Below are positions 29,304 to 39,359 of a DNA stretch of 64,000 nucleotides, piece after piece. The DNA comes from an uncultured Clostridia bacterium (GTDB taxonomy: Bacteria > Bacillota > Clostridia > Oscillospirales > Acutalibacteraceae). How positions within the stretch are numbered: position 1 is the stretch's first letter; every line of letters begins with the position of its first letter. The translations under genes and the position numbers were made by a program. The notes beneath the pieces are model-generated. The model saw only the letters and a list, made by a program, of their open reading frames with translations, had not been told where the DNA came from and searched no databases. The stretch lies in NCBI GenBank assembly GCA_947593615.1, contig CANQDR010000007.1, positions 1 through 64,000 of the forward strand, in the 5' to 3' direction.

Positions 29304-30723
29304 TAAAGAAGGTTTTTTAATAAAATATCACTCTTCAAAAGTTTACCTGCCCGAATGGATACTTGCTGCAATTATTTTCCTTGTTGTTTTATTTTCTTTT
29401 GTTTTCGTAGATACAAGAAGTCTTACTATATGGAGCACAAATCTTTGGGATGTTATCTGGGAAGGACGTCCGTTCGATTTTTACTTATACACTTCTCAAA
29501 ATATACACGGCGCACCTCATGAATTAATGGGAAGCGATATAATCAGTATTCTTCCGCTTTCAATATGGAACATTCCCATCTGGATTGCTCAGCGCTTTTT
29601 CGCTAAGGAGATTACAGGAAATTATATACTCCTGAGTTGGTCAAAGCTCGGTTTAATACTTTGCTTGGCTGCAATGTCATATGTTGCCTACAGAATTGCA
29701 AAAAAGCTTACTGATAATAAAGATTGCTCAGTATGGACAGCTATTCTTACATTTTCAAATGCATCATGTGTAGCAGGGGTAGGTTTTGCCGGACAGAACG
29801 ATATATTTTTTGTATTTTTAAGCCTGTTGTCGGTTAATGCACTTATTAATAAAAAGACAGCATGGTTTATTATATATGCCGCTCTTTCTATATCAATTAA
29901 ACCGTTTTTCCTTTTTGCATATATTCCTCTTGTTCTGTTTACAGATAAAAATATTTTCAGAATATTTGCAAAAATTGTCGGTGCTGCTTCACTGTATGTT
30001 GGAAACAGAATTATTTTTTCTGCAATGCCAATGTATAAGGAATCTTTAGAGAGCGGACCTACAACATCTGTTATCAAACATTTATTTTCACCCGGTATTG
30101 ATGTTTCAAAGGGTTCGGCATCCTTATATATTATCGGATTGTTAATAATATGCTTTATTGCTTATGTAGTAAAGGCTAAAGATGATGAGGAAAGATCAAA
30201 ATTTCTTATTTATATTCCAACAGCAGTATACTTTATTCAGTGCTGTCTGTCATATACTGAATATTACCGAAGTCTGGTAATTATGCCTTTTGCGGCAATA
30301 TTATTTGCAATGAATTTTAAAAAATTCCGCTTAAATCTCGCCTTGCTTGCAACTTACCAATTTTCTTTCTTGGCAATGCTCACCGTAAACAGTAAATATT
30401 TTTTGGCTCCAAGATTTATTAAACACTCCTTGTTTGAAACTCTATTCAACGGAGGTGTAAGTCCTGAACTTGCGTATCCTAACTTGCCAAGCTATATGCT
30501 TAAATATGAGGATTCAGCTATGACTTATCTGAGTCTTGCATTTGCGGCAGTGTATGTTGTTGCGGCAATTCTGATTTTGGTACTCAATTATCCTCGTTTT
30601 AATAAGAAAATTGATTTAATTGAAAGCGGAGTGTTTGCAAAATACGACCATGGACTTCTTATTCTGAACATTTTAATAATTGTTCCGTTTATTATATTGT
30701 CCTTTAAACTGTATTTTTCTTAA
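29293..30723 (+). CDS. Polytopic membrane protein, putative GT-C glycosyltransferase
   Basis: Many TM helices; co-oriented last gene of the cluster. Confidence 0.65.
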   Translation: MLLSKEGFLIKYHSSKVYLPEWILAAIIFLVVLFSFVFVDTRSLTIWSTNLWDVIWEGRPFDFYLYTSQNIHGAPHELMGSDIISILPLSIWNIPIWIAQRFFAKEITGNYILLSWSKLGLILCLAAMSYVAYRIAKKLTDNKDCSVWTAILTFSNASCVAGVGFAGQNDIFFVFLSLLSVNALINKKTAWFIIYAALSISIKPFFLFAYIPLVLFTDKNIFRIFAKIVGAASLYVGNRIIFSAMPMYKESLESGPTTSVIKHLFSPGIDVSKGSASLYIIGLLIICFIAYVVKAKDDEERSKFLIYIPTAVYFIQCCLSYTEYYRSLVIMPFAAILFAMNFKKFRLNLALLATYQFSFLAMLTVNSKYFLAPRFIKHSLFETLFNGGVSPELAYPNLPSYMLKYEDSAMTYLSLAFAAVYVVAAILILVLNYPRFNKKIDLIESGVFAKYDHGLLILNILIIVPFIILSFKLYFS

Positions 30724-30750
30724 ACTTATTTGCTAATTTAATAAAATATA

Positions 30751-30791
30751 AACAGCAGTTGAGCGTAATAAGTTCTCAACTGCTGTTTTTA
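30751..30791. terminator. Bidirectional terminator
   Basis: aacagcagttgag ... ctcaactgctgttttta. Confidence 0.85.
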
Positions 30792-31889
30792 AATCAGCTC
30801 GCTTAATATTGTATTTGAAACAAGAAAGCCCTTAGGCGTGAAATGTACGCTTTTATCATCAGCTTCCATATATCCCAACTCACAGTATTTTTTTACTTTA
30901 GCCAAAAAATACTTAGATATATATTTACCAAATCTTCTTTTATATTCATTAAACACAAGACCCCTTTTCAGCCTTAAGGACAGCATAATAAATTCTTCTT
31001 CATTTCCTCCGTCGCAGTCAAATACTGTTATGTCATTTTCAAAATCGGTAATACTATTACTATAGTAAAATCTTTTACCCATAAAAAATGAATGTGCAGA
31101 GGGACCTATTCCGATGTATTCACCGCAATTCCAATAATTGATATTGTGTCTGCTCTTAAATCCGTCTTTTGCAAAATTTGAGATTTCGTACTGCTTGTAA
31201 CCGAGAGCTTCAAGCAAATTAACAGCATATAAATAAAGTTCAGCCTGTTGATCATCATCAGGTAAAGGAAGCCTGTCTTTTAGTGAATAAAATTTAGTGT
31301 TTTTCTCTATTTTTAATATATATGATGAAATGTGCGTAACTCCGCATTCACTGCAAAATTCAATTGATTTTTTAAGGCTGTCAAATGTTTGATGGGGAAT
31401 ACCGAGCATTAAATCAAGAGATATGTTATTAATACCTGATCTTTTTGCTCTGCTTACTGTAAGCCTTGCATCGTTGGCTGAGTGAATTCTTCCCAATGCT
31501 TTTAATTCTTCGGTTACAGCGCTTTGCATACCAATTGAAATTCTGTTAAAACCTGATTTTTGCATAATTTCAAAATCTATACTTTTGCCTGTATCAGGAT
31601 TTATTTCAGCAGTAATTTCAGCATTATCAGTAATTCTGAACGAAGATTTTACTGTATCTAAAATACGGCATAATCGTTCTGCTCCTATAACGCTCGGAGT
31701 ACCTCCGCCGATATATATGCTTGAAACAGGCAAATCGTTTTTTGCGCCCCAAAATTTAATTTTGTCTATAAGTATGCAGGTATATCTCTCATATTCAATG
31801 TTACTCTTACATTCGCTGAAAAAGTCGCAGTAAGGACACTTGCTTTTGCAAAACGGAATATGAATATATAAGCCAATTGAGTTAATCAT
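30789..31889 (-). CDS. hemW: Radical SAM heme chaperone HemW (coproporphyrinogen III oxidase-like)
   Basis: GLYIHIPFCKSKCPYCDFFS, SIYIGGGTPSVIG, RISIGMQSA, DLMLGIPHQT. Confidence 0.95.
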   Translation of the reverse strand: MINSIGLYIHIPFCKSKCPYCDFFSECKSNIEYERYTCILIDKIKFWGAKNDLPVSSIYIGGGTPSVIGAERLCRILDTVKSSFRITDNAEITAEINPDTGKSIDFEIMQKSGFNRISIGMQSAVTEELKALGRIHSANDARLTVSRAKRSGINNISLDLMLGIPHQTFDSLKKSIEFCSECGVTHISSYILKIEKNTKFYSLKDRLPLPDDDQQAELYLYAVNLLEALGYKQYEISNFAKDGFKSRHNINYWNCGEYIGIGPSAHSFFMGKRFYYSNSITDFENDITVFDCDGGNEEEFIMLSLRLKRGLVFNEYKRRFGKYISKYFLAKVKKYCELGYMEADDKSVHFTPKGFLVSNTILSELI

Positions 31890-31907
31890 AAATAACCTCT
31901 TTAATGT

Positions 31908-31940
31908 GCTTGAGGCAGAAACAAAAGTTTCTGCCTCAAG
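31908..31940. repeat. Perfect 14-bp-arm palindrome in the divergent hemW/prfC intergenic region
   Basis: cttgaggcagaaac aaaa gtttctgcctcaag. Confidence 0.85.
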
Positions 31941-32142
31941 TTGGAAGGTATATGAAAAAAATAGGAAAAATCTTATTTCTACCTTTTCTAAGAATATATT
32001 ACATTATTTTAATATTTTTGTCAAGCTTTTGTATTAATTTATTTTAAGATTATTTACGTTCATTTTGTTGACATATGCAGGGAAAAAATAGTAAAATAAT
32101 TACTTGTGGATAATTACAAAATTCCGAAAGGATTGTACTGAT

Positions 32143-33729
32143 ATGAGTTCATTTAAAGAAGAAATCAGCAAACGAAGAACCTTTGCTATTATTTCGCATC
32201 CTGACGCAGGTAAAACAACTCTTACAGAGAAACTTCTGCTTTACGGCGGAGCGATTAACCTTGCGGGTTCTGTCAAGGGAAAGAGAACTGCAAAGCATGC
32301 TGTTTCTGACTGGATGGAAATTGAAAAACAGCGCGGAATTTCGGTTACTTCGTCTGTACTTCAGTTTAAATACAACGATTATTGCATTAATATTCTTGAT
32401 ACGCCGGGACATGAGGACTTTTCTGAAGACACTTATCGTACGCTTATGGCAGCGGATTCAGCGGTAATGGTAATTGACGGTTCAAAAGGTGTTGAAAAAC
32501 AGACAATAAAGCTGTTTAAAGTTTGCGTAATGCGAAATATTCCTATAATTACCTTTATTAATAAAATGGACAGAGATGCCAAAAATCCTTTTGACTTGCT
32601 CGAAGATATTGAAAATGTTCTCGGGATTCATACCTGTCCCATAAATTGGCCTATAGGTTCAGGAAAAGAATTCAAAGGCGTGTTTGACAGAAATTCAAAG
32701 AAAATACTCTCTTTTACCGCAAACAACGGTCAAAAAGAGGTTGAAAAAACCGAACTCTCACTTGACGACCCTACTCTTGAAGATATGATCGGCATATATC
32801 ATAAACAGGATTTGTTTGATGATATAGAGCTTTTAGACGGCGCAGGAGACGATTTTGACCTTGAAGCAGTACGAAACGGTACCCTAACGCCTGTATTTTT
32901 TGGTTCAGCACTCACAAACTTTGGTGTTGAGCCGTTTCTTGAGCAATTTCTAAAGCTCACTACTTCTCCGCTGCCGAGAGAAACAATAAGCGAAGAGGTT
33001 GAACCTATGTCGGATTATTTTTCTGCATTTGTATTTAAAATTCAGGCTAATATGAATAAGGCTCACCGCGACCGTGTGGCGTTTATGAGAATTTGCAGCG
33101 GTAAGTTTGAAAAAAATATGGAAGTATTCCATGTTCAGGGCAACAAAAAAATGCGCCTGTCACAGCCTCAGCAGATTATGGCACAGGAACGTGAAATTGT
33201 TGAAGAAGCATATGCAGGAGATATAATAGGAGTATTTGACCCCGGTATTTTCTCAATCGGCGATACTATCTGTTCACCGGGTCATAAAATACAGTTTAAA
33301 GGTATTCCGACATTTGCGCCCGAGCATTTTGCACTTGTACGTCAGAAAGATACAATGAAACGCAAGCAGTTTATCAAGGGAACAAGTCAGATCGCTCAGG
33401 AAGGTGCAATTCAGATTTTTCAGGAACTTGACGCAGGTATGGAAGAAGTAATTGTAGGAGTTGTAGGCGTTCTGCAATTTGATGTGCTCAAATATCGTCT
33501 GGAAAATGAGTATAATGTCGATATAATTATGGAGTCCCTGCCGTATGAGTATATACGCTGGATTGTAAATGAAGACATTGACCCCAAAAGTCTTGATCTT
33601 GCTTCAGATACAAAGAGAATTCAGGATTTGCGCGGAAATCATCTTTTGCTGTTTACAAGCTACTGGAGCATCAACTGGGCGCTTGAACATAATAAAGGTC
33701 TTGAACTAAGAGAATTCGGCACAAACTAA
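32143..33729 (+). CDS. prfC: Peptide chain release factor 3
   Basis: EEISKRRTFAIISHPDAGKTTLTEKLLLYGGAI, DWMEIEKQRGISVTSSVLQF, LDTPGHEDFSEDTYR. Confidence 0.96.
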   Translation: MSSFKEEISKRRTFAIISHPDAGKTTLTEKLLLYGGAINLAGSVKGKRTAKHAVSDWMEIEKQRGISVTSSVLQFKYNDYCINILDTPGHEDFSEDTYRTLMAADSAVMVIDGSKGVEKQTIKLFKVCVMRNIPIITFINKMDRDAKNPFDLLEDIENVLGIHTCPINWPIGSGKEFKGVFDRNSKKILSFTANNGQKEVEKTELSLDDPTLEDMIGIYHKQDLFDDIELLDGAGDDFDLEAVRNGTLTPVFFGSALTNFGVEPFLEQFLKLTTSPLPRETISEEVEPMSDYFSAFVFKIQANMNKAHRDRVAFMRICSGKFEKNMEVFHVQGNKKMRLSQPQQIMAQEREIVEEAYAGDIIGVFDPGIFSIGDTICSPGHKIQFKGIPTFAPEHFALVRQKDTMKRKQFIKGTSQIAQEGAIQIFQELDAGMEEVIVGVVGVLQFDVLKYRLENEYNVDIIMESLPYEYIRWIVNEDIDPKSLDLASDTKRIQDLRGNHLLLFTSYWSINWALEHNKGLELREFGTN

Positions 33730-33744
33730 TTTTTAGGAGGATGT

Positions 33745-35160
33745 ATGCTGTACGATAAGCTAAAAAAATATTCAAATAGCGGCATATATCCTTTTCATAT
33801 GCCCGGGCATAAACGAAATAATACAGACATCAGTAATATTCTGCCGTATGGTATTGACCTTACAGAAATAAACGGTTTTGACAATCTTCATAACGCATCA
33901 GGCTGTATAAAAGAGCTTGAACAGAAAACAGCAAACGCATATTCAGTCAATAATGCGTTTTTGCTTGTAAACGGCGCAACTGGAGGAATACTTGCTTCAA
34001 TCCGCGCAATGACAAATTACGGCGATACTATAATAATGGCCCGAAACTGCCATAAGTCAGTGTATAATGCAATTGAGATTTGCGGTTTAAATCCTGTATA
34101 TGTTCAGCCAGAAACCGATGATGAATTTGGCATATTTTCTTCTGTTGCTCCAAGTGAAATAGAAAATCAGCTTATAAAAAATCCAAATGCAAGTCTTGTT
34201 ATATTAACTTCACCAACTTACGAGGGTGTAGTGTCAGATATAAAGGCGATTTCAAAAATCTGCAAAAAATATTGTGTAAAGCTTTTTGTTGATGAAGCCC
34301 ACGGAGCCCATTTTCCATTTTGTAAAATTTTTCCAGAAGAAGCTGTAAAGTGCGGAGCAGACGCAGCAGTTGTAAGTTTGCATAAAACCCTGCCGTCGCT
34401 TACTCAGACTGCTCTGCTTTTGACCGATGATATTAATTTGTCAAAAAAATTTGAGGAAAATCTTTCTGTATTTGAAACCAGCAGTCCTTCTTATATTCTT
34501 ATGAGTTCAATTGAAAACTGCATCGAATACATTTGCGATAATCCTAAAATTTTTGATACATATGCAGATAACCTCAAAAATTTTAACGAGTGTGTGAAAT
34601 CATTTGAAACTCTCAAAATTCTATGCTTTGGCAGTGACAGTATAAATAATCATTCATTTTTTAATTTTGATATTGGAAAAATTATAATTTCAACTGCACA
34701 TATTGGTATTAACGGAACAGAACTTGCAAATATTCTCAGAGAAAAATATAAAATAGAAACTGAAATGGCTTACGGCAATTATGTTTTAGCTATGACATCT
34801 GTTTGCGATACAAAAGAGGGATTTGACAGACTGTCAAATGCTTTGATTTCAATTGATAAAGATTTTGTTTCTAACTCGAAAATTAATAAAAGCAAATTTA
34901 AAACAGAAATACCCAAAAAACAGTTTAATGCCTCGCAAAGATATAAATATAAAGCTGAAACTGTTGCTTTGAGCATGACACAGGGTAGAACCTCGCTTGA
35001 ATATGTGTGGGCCTATCCTCCGGGAGTACCGCTGCTTGTGCCTGGAGAAATAATAACCGACGCGCTGATAGAGGAAATAGCATTTCTTATAAAAACGAAC
35101 ACAGAGATTTTTTCGAATGAAAAAAATATGCCTGAAAGTATTTCTGTAGCAGTAATCTGA
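33745..35160 (+). CDS. Orn/Lys/Arg decarboxylase family protein (fold type I PLP)
   Basis: FHMPGHKRN, LLVNGATGGILASIRAM, FVDEAHGAHFPF, VSLHKTLPSLTQTALLL, YPPGVPLLVPGE. Confidence 0.92.
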   Translation: MLYDKLKKYSNSGIYPFHMPGHKRNNTDISNILPYGIDLTEINGFDNLHNASGCIKELEQKTANAYSVNNAFLLVNGATGGILASIRAMTNYGDTIIMARNCHKSVYNAIEICGLNPVYVQPETDDEFGIFSSVAPSEIENQLIKNPNASLVILTSPTYEGVVSDIKAISKICKKYCVKLFVDEAHGAHFPFCKIFPEEAVKCGADAAVVSLHKTLPSLTQTALLLTDDINLSKKFEENLSVFETSSPSYILMSSIENCIEYICDNPKIFDTYADNLKNFNECVKSFETLKILCFGSDSINNHSFFNFDIGKIIISTAHIGINGTELANILREKYKIETEMAYGNYVLAMTSVCDTKEGFDRLSNALISIDKDFVSNSKINKSKFKTEIPKKQFNASQRYKYKAETVALSMTQGRTSLEYVWAYPPGVPLLVPGEIITDALIEEIAFLIKTNTEIFSNEKNMPESISVAVI

Positions 35161-35190
35161 TTGACAAATCCTGCCGTATGTGGTAAGATT
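35161..35190 (+). promoter_or_regulatory. Promoter of SCIFF peptide gene
   Basis: TTGACA - 17 nt - TAAGAT. Confidence 0.6.
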
Positions 35191-35224
35191 TAAAAAAGAA
35201 ATCTTGCAAGGAGTATGATTTAAT

Positions 35225-35377
35225 ATGAAAAGAATTAAAACTATTGAGACTCGTGACCTTAATAAGAGCGTAAAAACAGGCGGCTGCGGAGAATGTCAGA
35301 CATCTTGTCAGTCAGCTTGCAAGACATCATGCGGCGTTGCTAACCAGCAGTGTGAAAAATGCCTTAACGAGAAATAA
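35225..35377 (+). CDS. scfA: SCIFF (six cysteines in forty-five residues) ranthipeptide precursor: MKRIKTIETRDLNKSVKTGGCGECQTSCQSACKTSCGVANQQCEKCLNEK
   Basis: Hallmark GGCGECQTSCQSACKTSC core; adjacent radical SAM maturase; missed by ORF track (50 aa). Confidence 0.96.
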   Translation: MKRIKTIETRDLNKSVKTGGCGECQTSCQSACKTSCGVANQQCEKCLNEK

Positions 35378-35402
35378 TAATTTTATTAAAATTAAGGATT
35401 AA

Positions 35403-35437
35403 CAGCCGTTTTACCTTGAGGTTTAACGGCTTTCCTT
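35403..35437 (+). terminator. Terminator/attenuator between SCIFF gene and its maturase
   Basis: agccgtt tt acct tg aggt tt aacggct ttcctttt. Confidence 0.65.
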
Positions 35438-35460
35438 TTGTCTTTTACGGAGATAATTAT

Positions 35461-36834
35461 ATGATACATCAATATAAACTTAACGGATATAACATTGTTC
35501 TTGACGTATTCAGCGGAAGCGTTCACAGTGTGGACGACCTTGCTTATGATGTAATTGATATGTTTGAAAACAACAGCAGAGATGAAATTGTTTCTGCAAT
35601 GCTGAAAAAATATTCTGATGATCCCGAGATTACCGAGCAGGATATCAGCGAATGTATTGACGATGTTGATGAACTAAAGACTCAGGGCAAACTTTTTACA
35701 CAAGATAAATATGAAAACCTTGCATTTGATTTTAAAAACAGAAATACTGTTATTAAAGCCTTATGTCTGCATATTGCGCATACCTGTAATTTAAACTGCG
35801 AATATTGCTTTGCAAGTCAAGGAAAATATCACGGTGACAGAGCGCTAATGAGTTTTGAAACAGGTAAAAGAGCCATTGATTTTCTTGTTGAAAATTCGGG
35901 AAGCAGGGTTAATCTTGAGGTGGACTTTTTCGGCGGAGAACCATTGATGAACTTTGATGTAGTAAAACAGATAGTTGCATATGCACGAAGCATTGAAAAG
36001 GAAAAAAACAAGAATTTCCGTTTTACACTTACTACTAACGGAGTGCTTGTAGATGACGATGTTATTGAATTTGCAAATAAAGAATGTCATAATGTAGTTC
36101 TCAGCCTTGACGGCAGAAAAGAAATTCACGACAGCCTGCGAAAAACAATAAACGGAAAAGGCAGCTACGACACAATAGTTCCGAAGTTTCAGGAGTTTAT
36201 CAAGAGAAGAGGAAACAAGGGCTACTATGTGCGCGGTACATATACTCACAATAACACTGATTTTACTAATGATATTTTTCATATGGCTGATTTGGGATTT
36301 ACCGAGCTTTCAATGGAACCCGTGGTATGCGCTCCCGATGACCCATACGCACTTACATATGATGATTTACCTGTGCTGTATGAACAGTATGAGATGCTTG
36401 CTAAAGAAATGCTCAAACGTGAAAAAGAGGGAAGACCTTTGACGTTTTATCATTATATGATTGATTTGACAGGAGGTCCCTGTATATACAAGCGTATCTC
36501 TGGATGCGGTTCAGGTACCGAATATATGGCTGTGACTCCATGGGGTGAGCTTTATCCGTGTCACCAGTTTGTAGGCGACCCTAAATACAGTCTTGGAAAC
36601 ATTTATGACGGAGTTATCAATAAGGAAATTCAGAATGAATTTAAACTCTGCAATGCCTATGCAAGACCCGACTGCAAAGACTGCTGGGCAAAGCTTTATT
36701 GCAGCGGAGGCTGTGCTGCAAATGCTTATCACGCAACCGGCTCTGTAAAAGGAATTTATGAATACGGCTGTAAACTTTTCAGAAGACGTATGGAATGTGC
36801 TATTATGATGAAAGTTGCAGAAGCTGAATTATGA
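35461..36834 (+). CDS. scfB: SCIFF maturase, radical SAM/SPASM thioether-forming enzyme
   Basis: CxxxCxxC HTCNLNCEYCFASQG, FFGGEPLMNFD, SPASM Cys cluster CGSGTEYMAVTPWGELYPCHQ ... CKDCWAKLYCSGGCAANAY. Confidence 0.95.
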   Translation: MIHQYKLNGYNIVLDVFSGSVHSVDDLAYDVIDMFENNSRDEIVSAMLKKYSDDPEITEQDISECIDDVDELKTQGKLFTQDKYENLAFDFKNRNTVIKALCLHIAHTCNLNCEYCFASQGKYHGDRALMSFETGKRAIDFLVENSGSRVNLEVDFFGGEPLMNFDVVKQIVAYARSIEKEKNKNFRFTLTTNGVLVDDDVIEFANKECHNVVLSLDGRKEIHDSLRKTINGKGSYDTIVPKFQEFIKRRGNKGYYVRGTYTHNNTDFTNDIFHMADLGFTELSMEPVVCAPDDPYALTYDDLPVLYEQYEMLAKEMLKREKEGRPLTFYHYMIDLTGGPCIYKRISGCGSGTEYMAVTPWGELYPCHQFVGDPKYSLGNIYDGVINKEIQNEFKLCNAYARPDCKDCWAKLYCSGGCAANAYHATGSVKGIYEYGCKLFRRRMECAIMMKVAEAEL

Positions 36835-36836
36835 TA

Positions 36837-36861
36837 AAGAGGGCATATAAATGCCCTCTTT
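36837..36861. terminator. Bidirectional terminator scfB/feoB
   Basis: aaagagggcat ataa atgccctcttt. Confidence 0.85.
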
Positions 36862-38771
36862 TAAAATATACGCATAATGTTAGCTGTAATCATACAAAGA
36901 ATAATGCCCATTACAGTAGGAAGCGCCATTGAAATTAAAGTCCATTTCAAACTGCCTGTTTCTTTTTTTATCGTTAAACAAGTTGTAGAGCAGGGAAAAT
37001 GCATTATACACATAATCATTGTACAAACGGCAGTTACCACTGTCCATCCGTTAGCAGAGAAAAGCTGAAAAAGCTGTTCATAACTTGTATATTCAACAAG
37101 CGTACCGCTTGCCATATACGACATAATTATAATCGGTATGACAGTTTCATTTGCAGGAAATCCGAGGATGAATGCCATTACAATTACACCGTCAAGTCCG
37201 ATAAATTGACCAAATGGATTTAAAAACTCTGTGCAGTACGCAAGAATAGAAGTATTACCGATGTTAATATTCGCCAACAGCCAAATAACCGCTCCCGCAG
37301 GTGCTGCTACTACAACGGCTCTTCCCAAAACAAACAGAGTTCTGTCAAGCAGTGAACGAACTATGGTTTTAATAATTTGCGGCTTTCTGTAGGGAGGAAG
37401 TTCAAGTGCAAAACCCGACGCTTCTCCCTTTGCAATTGTCAAAGACAAAAGTTTTGACACCCCTAAAGTCACCAGAACACAAAGCACAATTATTCCCAAC
37501 AGTATAGCGGCAACCGTAAGTGATGAAAAAATTCCGAATGTGCTTCCTGCAAAAAACATCATTATTATTGCAATTAAAATAGGAAACCTTCCGTTGCAAG
37601 GCATAAAGTTATTTGTAAGTATTGCAATAAGGCGTTCCTGCGGAGATTCTATTATTCTGCATCCGGTTACTCCGCATGCATTACAGCCTATTCCCATTGC
37701 CATAGTAAGACTTTGTTTACCGTGCGCTCCGCACCCTGAAAAGAACTTATCAAGATTAAATGCAATTCTCGGCAGATAGCCTGAATCCTCAATAATTGAA
37801 AACAACGGGAAGAAAATTGCCATTGGCGGAAGCATTACCGATACAACCCAAGTAAGAGTTGTATATACTCCGTCAATTAAAAGTCCGGTAATAAAACTTG
37901 GTACACTTAACAGCTCAAATAAATCGTATAGATTGGATTTTATGAAATCGAACAGAATACTCAGCCATTCGCTCGGATAATTCGCTCCAACGGCTGTAAT
38001 CCAGAAAAGCATGCCGAACAGCAGCAGCATTATCGGAATCCCTGTTGCCTTTGATGTAAGTATTTTATCAACTTTCTTGACTCTCTCGTTAAGCGCCATA
38101 CAGTTATACGTTACGCAATCATTACATATTTTTTTAGTCTTTTCTGCAAGTGTTTCAATATTGTTTTTATGATGTTCATTGTCCAGAACATCAACACCTT
38201 CAAAATTTCTTGACACTCTAAAGCAATTTTTCTTGCCCATACATACATCATAAACAACACTTTTAAGTTCTTTCAGTCCTTTTCTTTTTGATGCACAGGT
38301 GCAGACAACCGGTATTCCGAGATTTAGAGAAAGCTCATCTTTATCAATGCAAATACCGTTTTTTTCTGCTTCGTCGCATAAATTAAGGCACAGTACGGCA
38401 TTTTTTTGAATAGACAATACCTGTAATGCAAATGAGAGATTTCTTTCAATGACATTTGAATCAATTACTATTATTACGCAGTCAGTTTTATTATTTGCAA
38501 GAAATCCCTTTGCGACCGCCTCTTCTTTTGAAAACGACAGCATGGAGTATGTTCCGGGAAGGTCGGTAATTAAAAAACTTTTATCTTTGATTTTAGCTTT
38601 GCCCGAAGAACATTCAACGGTTTTTCCCGTCCAGTTTCCTGTGTGTTGTTTTAAACCTGTCAGGGCGTTGAATATCGTACTTTTTCCTACATTTGGGTTA
38701 CCAGCTAAAGCTATATTAAAGTCTGTATCCAAGCCAATTTTATTACTTGTGACCGAATTTCTTGCAAACAA
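36861..38771 (-). CDS. feoB: Ferrous iron transport protein B
   Basis: ALAGNPNVGKSTIFNALTGLKQHTGNWTGKTV, DLPGTYSM, CNACGVTGCRIIESPQERL. Confidence 0.97.
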   Translation of the reverse strand: MFARNSVTSNKIGLDTDFNIALAGNPNVGKSTIFNALTGLKQHTGNWTGKTVECSSGKAKIKDKSFLITDLPGTYSMLSFSKEEAVAKGFLANNKTDCVIIVIDSNVIERNLSFALQVLSIQKNAVLCLNLCDEAEKNGICIDKDELSLNLGIPVVCTCASKRKGLKELKSVVYDVCMGKKNCFRVSRNFEGVDVLDNEHHKNNIETLAEKTKKICNDCVTYNCMALNERVKKVDKILTSKATGIPIMLLLFGMLFWITAVGANYPSEWLSILFDFIKSNLYDLFELLSVPSFITGLLIDGVYTTLTWVVSVMLPPMAIFFPLFSIIEDSGYLPRIAFNLDKFFSGCGAHGKQSLTMAMGIGCNACGVTGCRIIESPQERLIAILTNNFMPCNGRFPILIAIIMMFFAGSTFGIFSSLTVAAILLGIIVLCVLVTLGVSKLLSLTIAKGEASGFALELPPYRKPQIIKTIVRSLLDRTLFVLGRAVVVAAPAGAVIWLLANINIGNTSILAYCTEFLNPFGQFIGLDGVIVMAFILGFPANETVIPIIIMSYMASGTLVEYTSYEQLFQLFSANGWTVVTAVCTMIMCIMHFPCSTTCLTIKKETGSLKWTLISMALPTVMGIILCMITANIMRIF

Positions 38772-38791
38772 TAAAAATACCTCCCGATTAT

Positions 38792-39046
38792 TTATAGAGG
38801 AGTAACGGTAATTTTTTGACAGTCTTTATTTCTTAATGCTACAATTGCGTTTTTTATCAGATAGGCCGTAGGGTCGCCAAACGGACTTCTATATATGGGA
38901 GTAATTATTGAATCTTTTATAATCCCCAGGTCAAAAACCCTGTTAATAAGATTTTCTTTGCAATCAACCGAATTTACAATTGCGCTTTTATCAAGAGGTA
39001 AATTATTAAGCGTGCATTTTTCTTCCATCTTCTTCACCGATTTCAA
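38792..39046 (-). CDS. feoA: FeoA family protein
   Basis: LIQRVFDLGI-like LINRVFDLGIIKDSIITPIYRSPFGDPTAYLIKNAIVALRNKDCQKI; upstream of feoB. Confidence 0.9.
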   Translation of the reverse strand: MKSVKKMEEKCTLNNLPLDKSAIVNSVDCKENLINRVFDLGIIKDSIITPIYRSPFGDPTAYLIKNAIVALRNKDCQKITVTPL

Positions 39047-39107
39047 CTTTTTATTAGTATATTATTCATATCCGCAAATTCAGTGACTTAAAAATAGCTG
39101 TCTTTAC

Positions 39108-39136
39108 TTGACATAAAATGACAAAGATACTATAAT
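39108..39136 (+). promoter_or_regulatory. Promoter of cobalamin-type operon
   Basis: TTGACA - 17 nt - TATAAT. Confidence 0.75.
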
Positions 39137-39159
39137 ACAGAAAATTCAATATACAGAAA

Positions 39160-39285
39160 CTGCGGTTCGAACAGATATTTCTTAGTAGGCAATTGGGAAT
39201 TCGGTCAGAATCCGAAACAACCGTCATTACTGTGTTTGGCAAATGCCATAAGTCAGATCACTCCCGCTTTTTCTTGGATTTTGCA
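39160..39285 (+). promoter_or_regulatory. Cobalamin riboswitch-like leader
   Basis: Conserved-looking core GGGAATTCGGTCAGAATCCGAAACAACCGTCATTACTGT ... GCCATAAGTCAGATCACTCCC (B12-box-like) upstream of a predicted corrinoid capture/ECF operon. Confidence 0.65.
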
Positions 39286-39359
39286 TTCTTGGACGAAGAA
39301 GAAGTGCTGCCGATTATAACTGTTGCTTTGATTTATTTCATTGCGGCATTAATCTGCTG

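Noticed and set aside
25876-30723. Calling this cluster a lipid A L-Ara4N (arn) operon
   Set aside because: Gram-positive gene context (spoIIGA-sigE, cwlD, dockerins) means no lipid A; only the pathway logic is shared.
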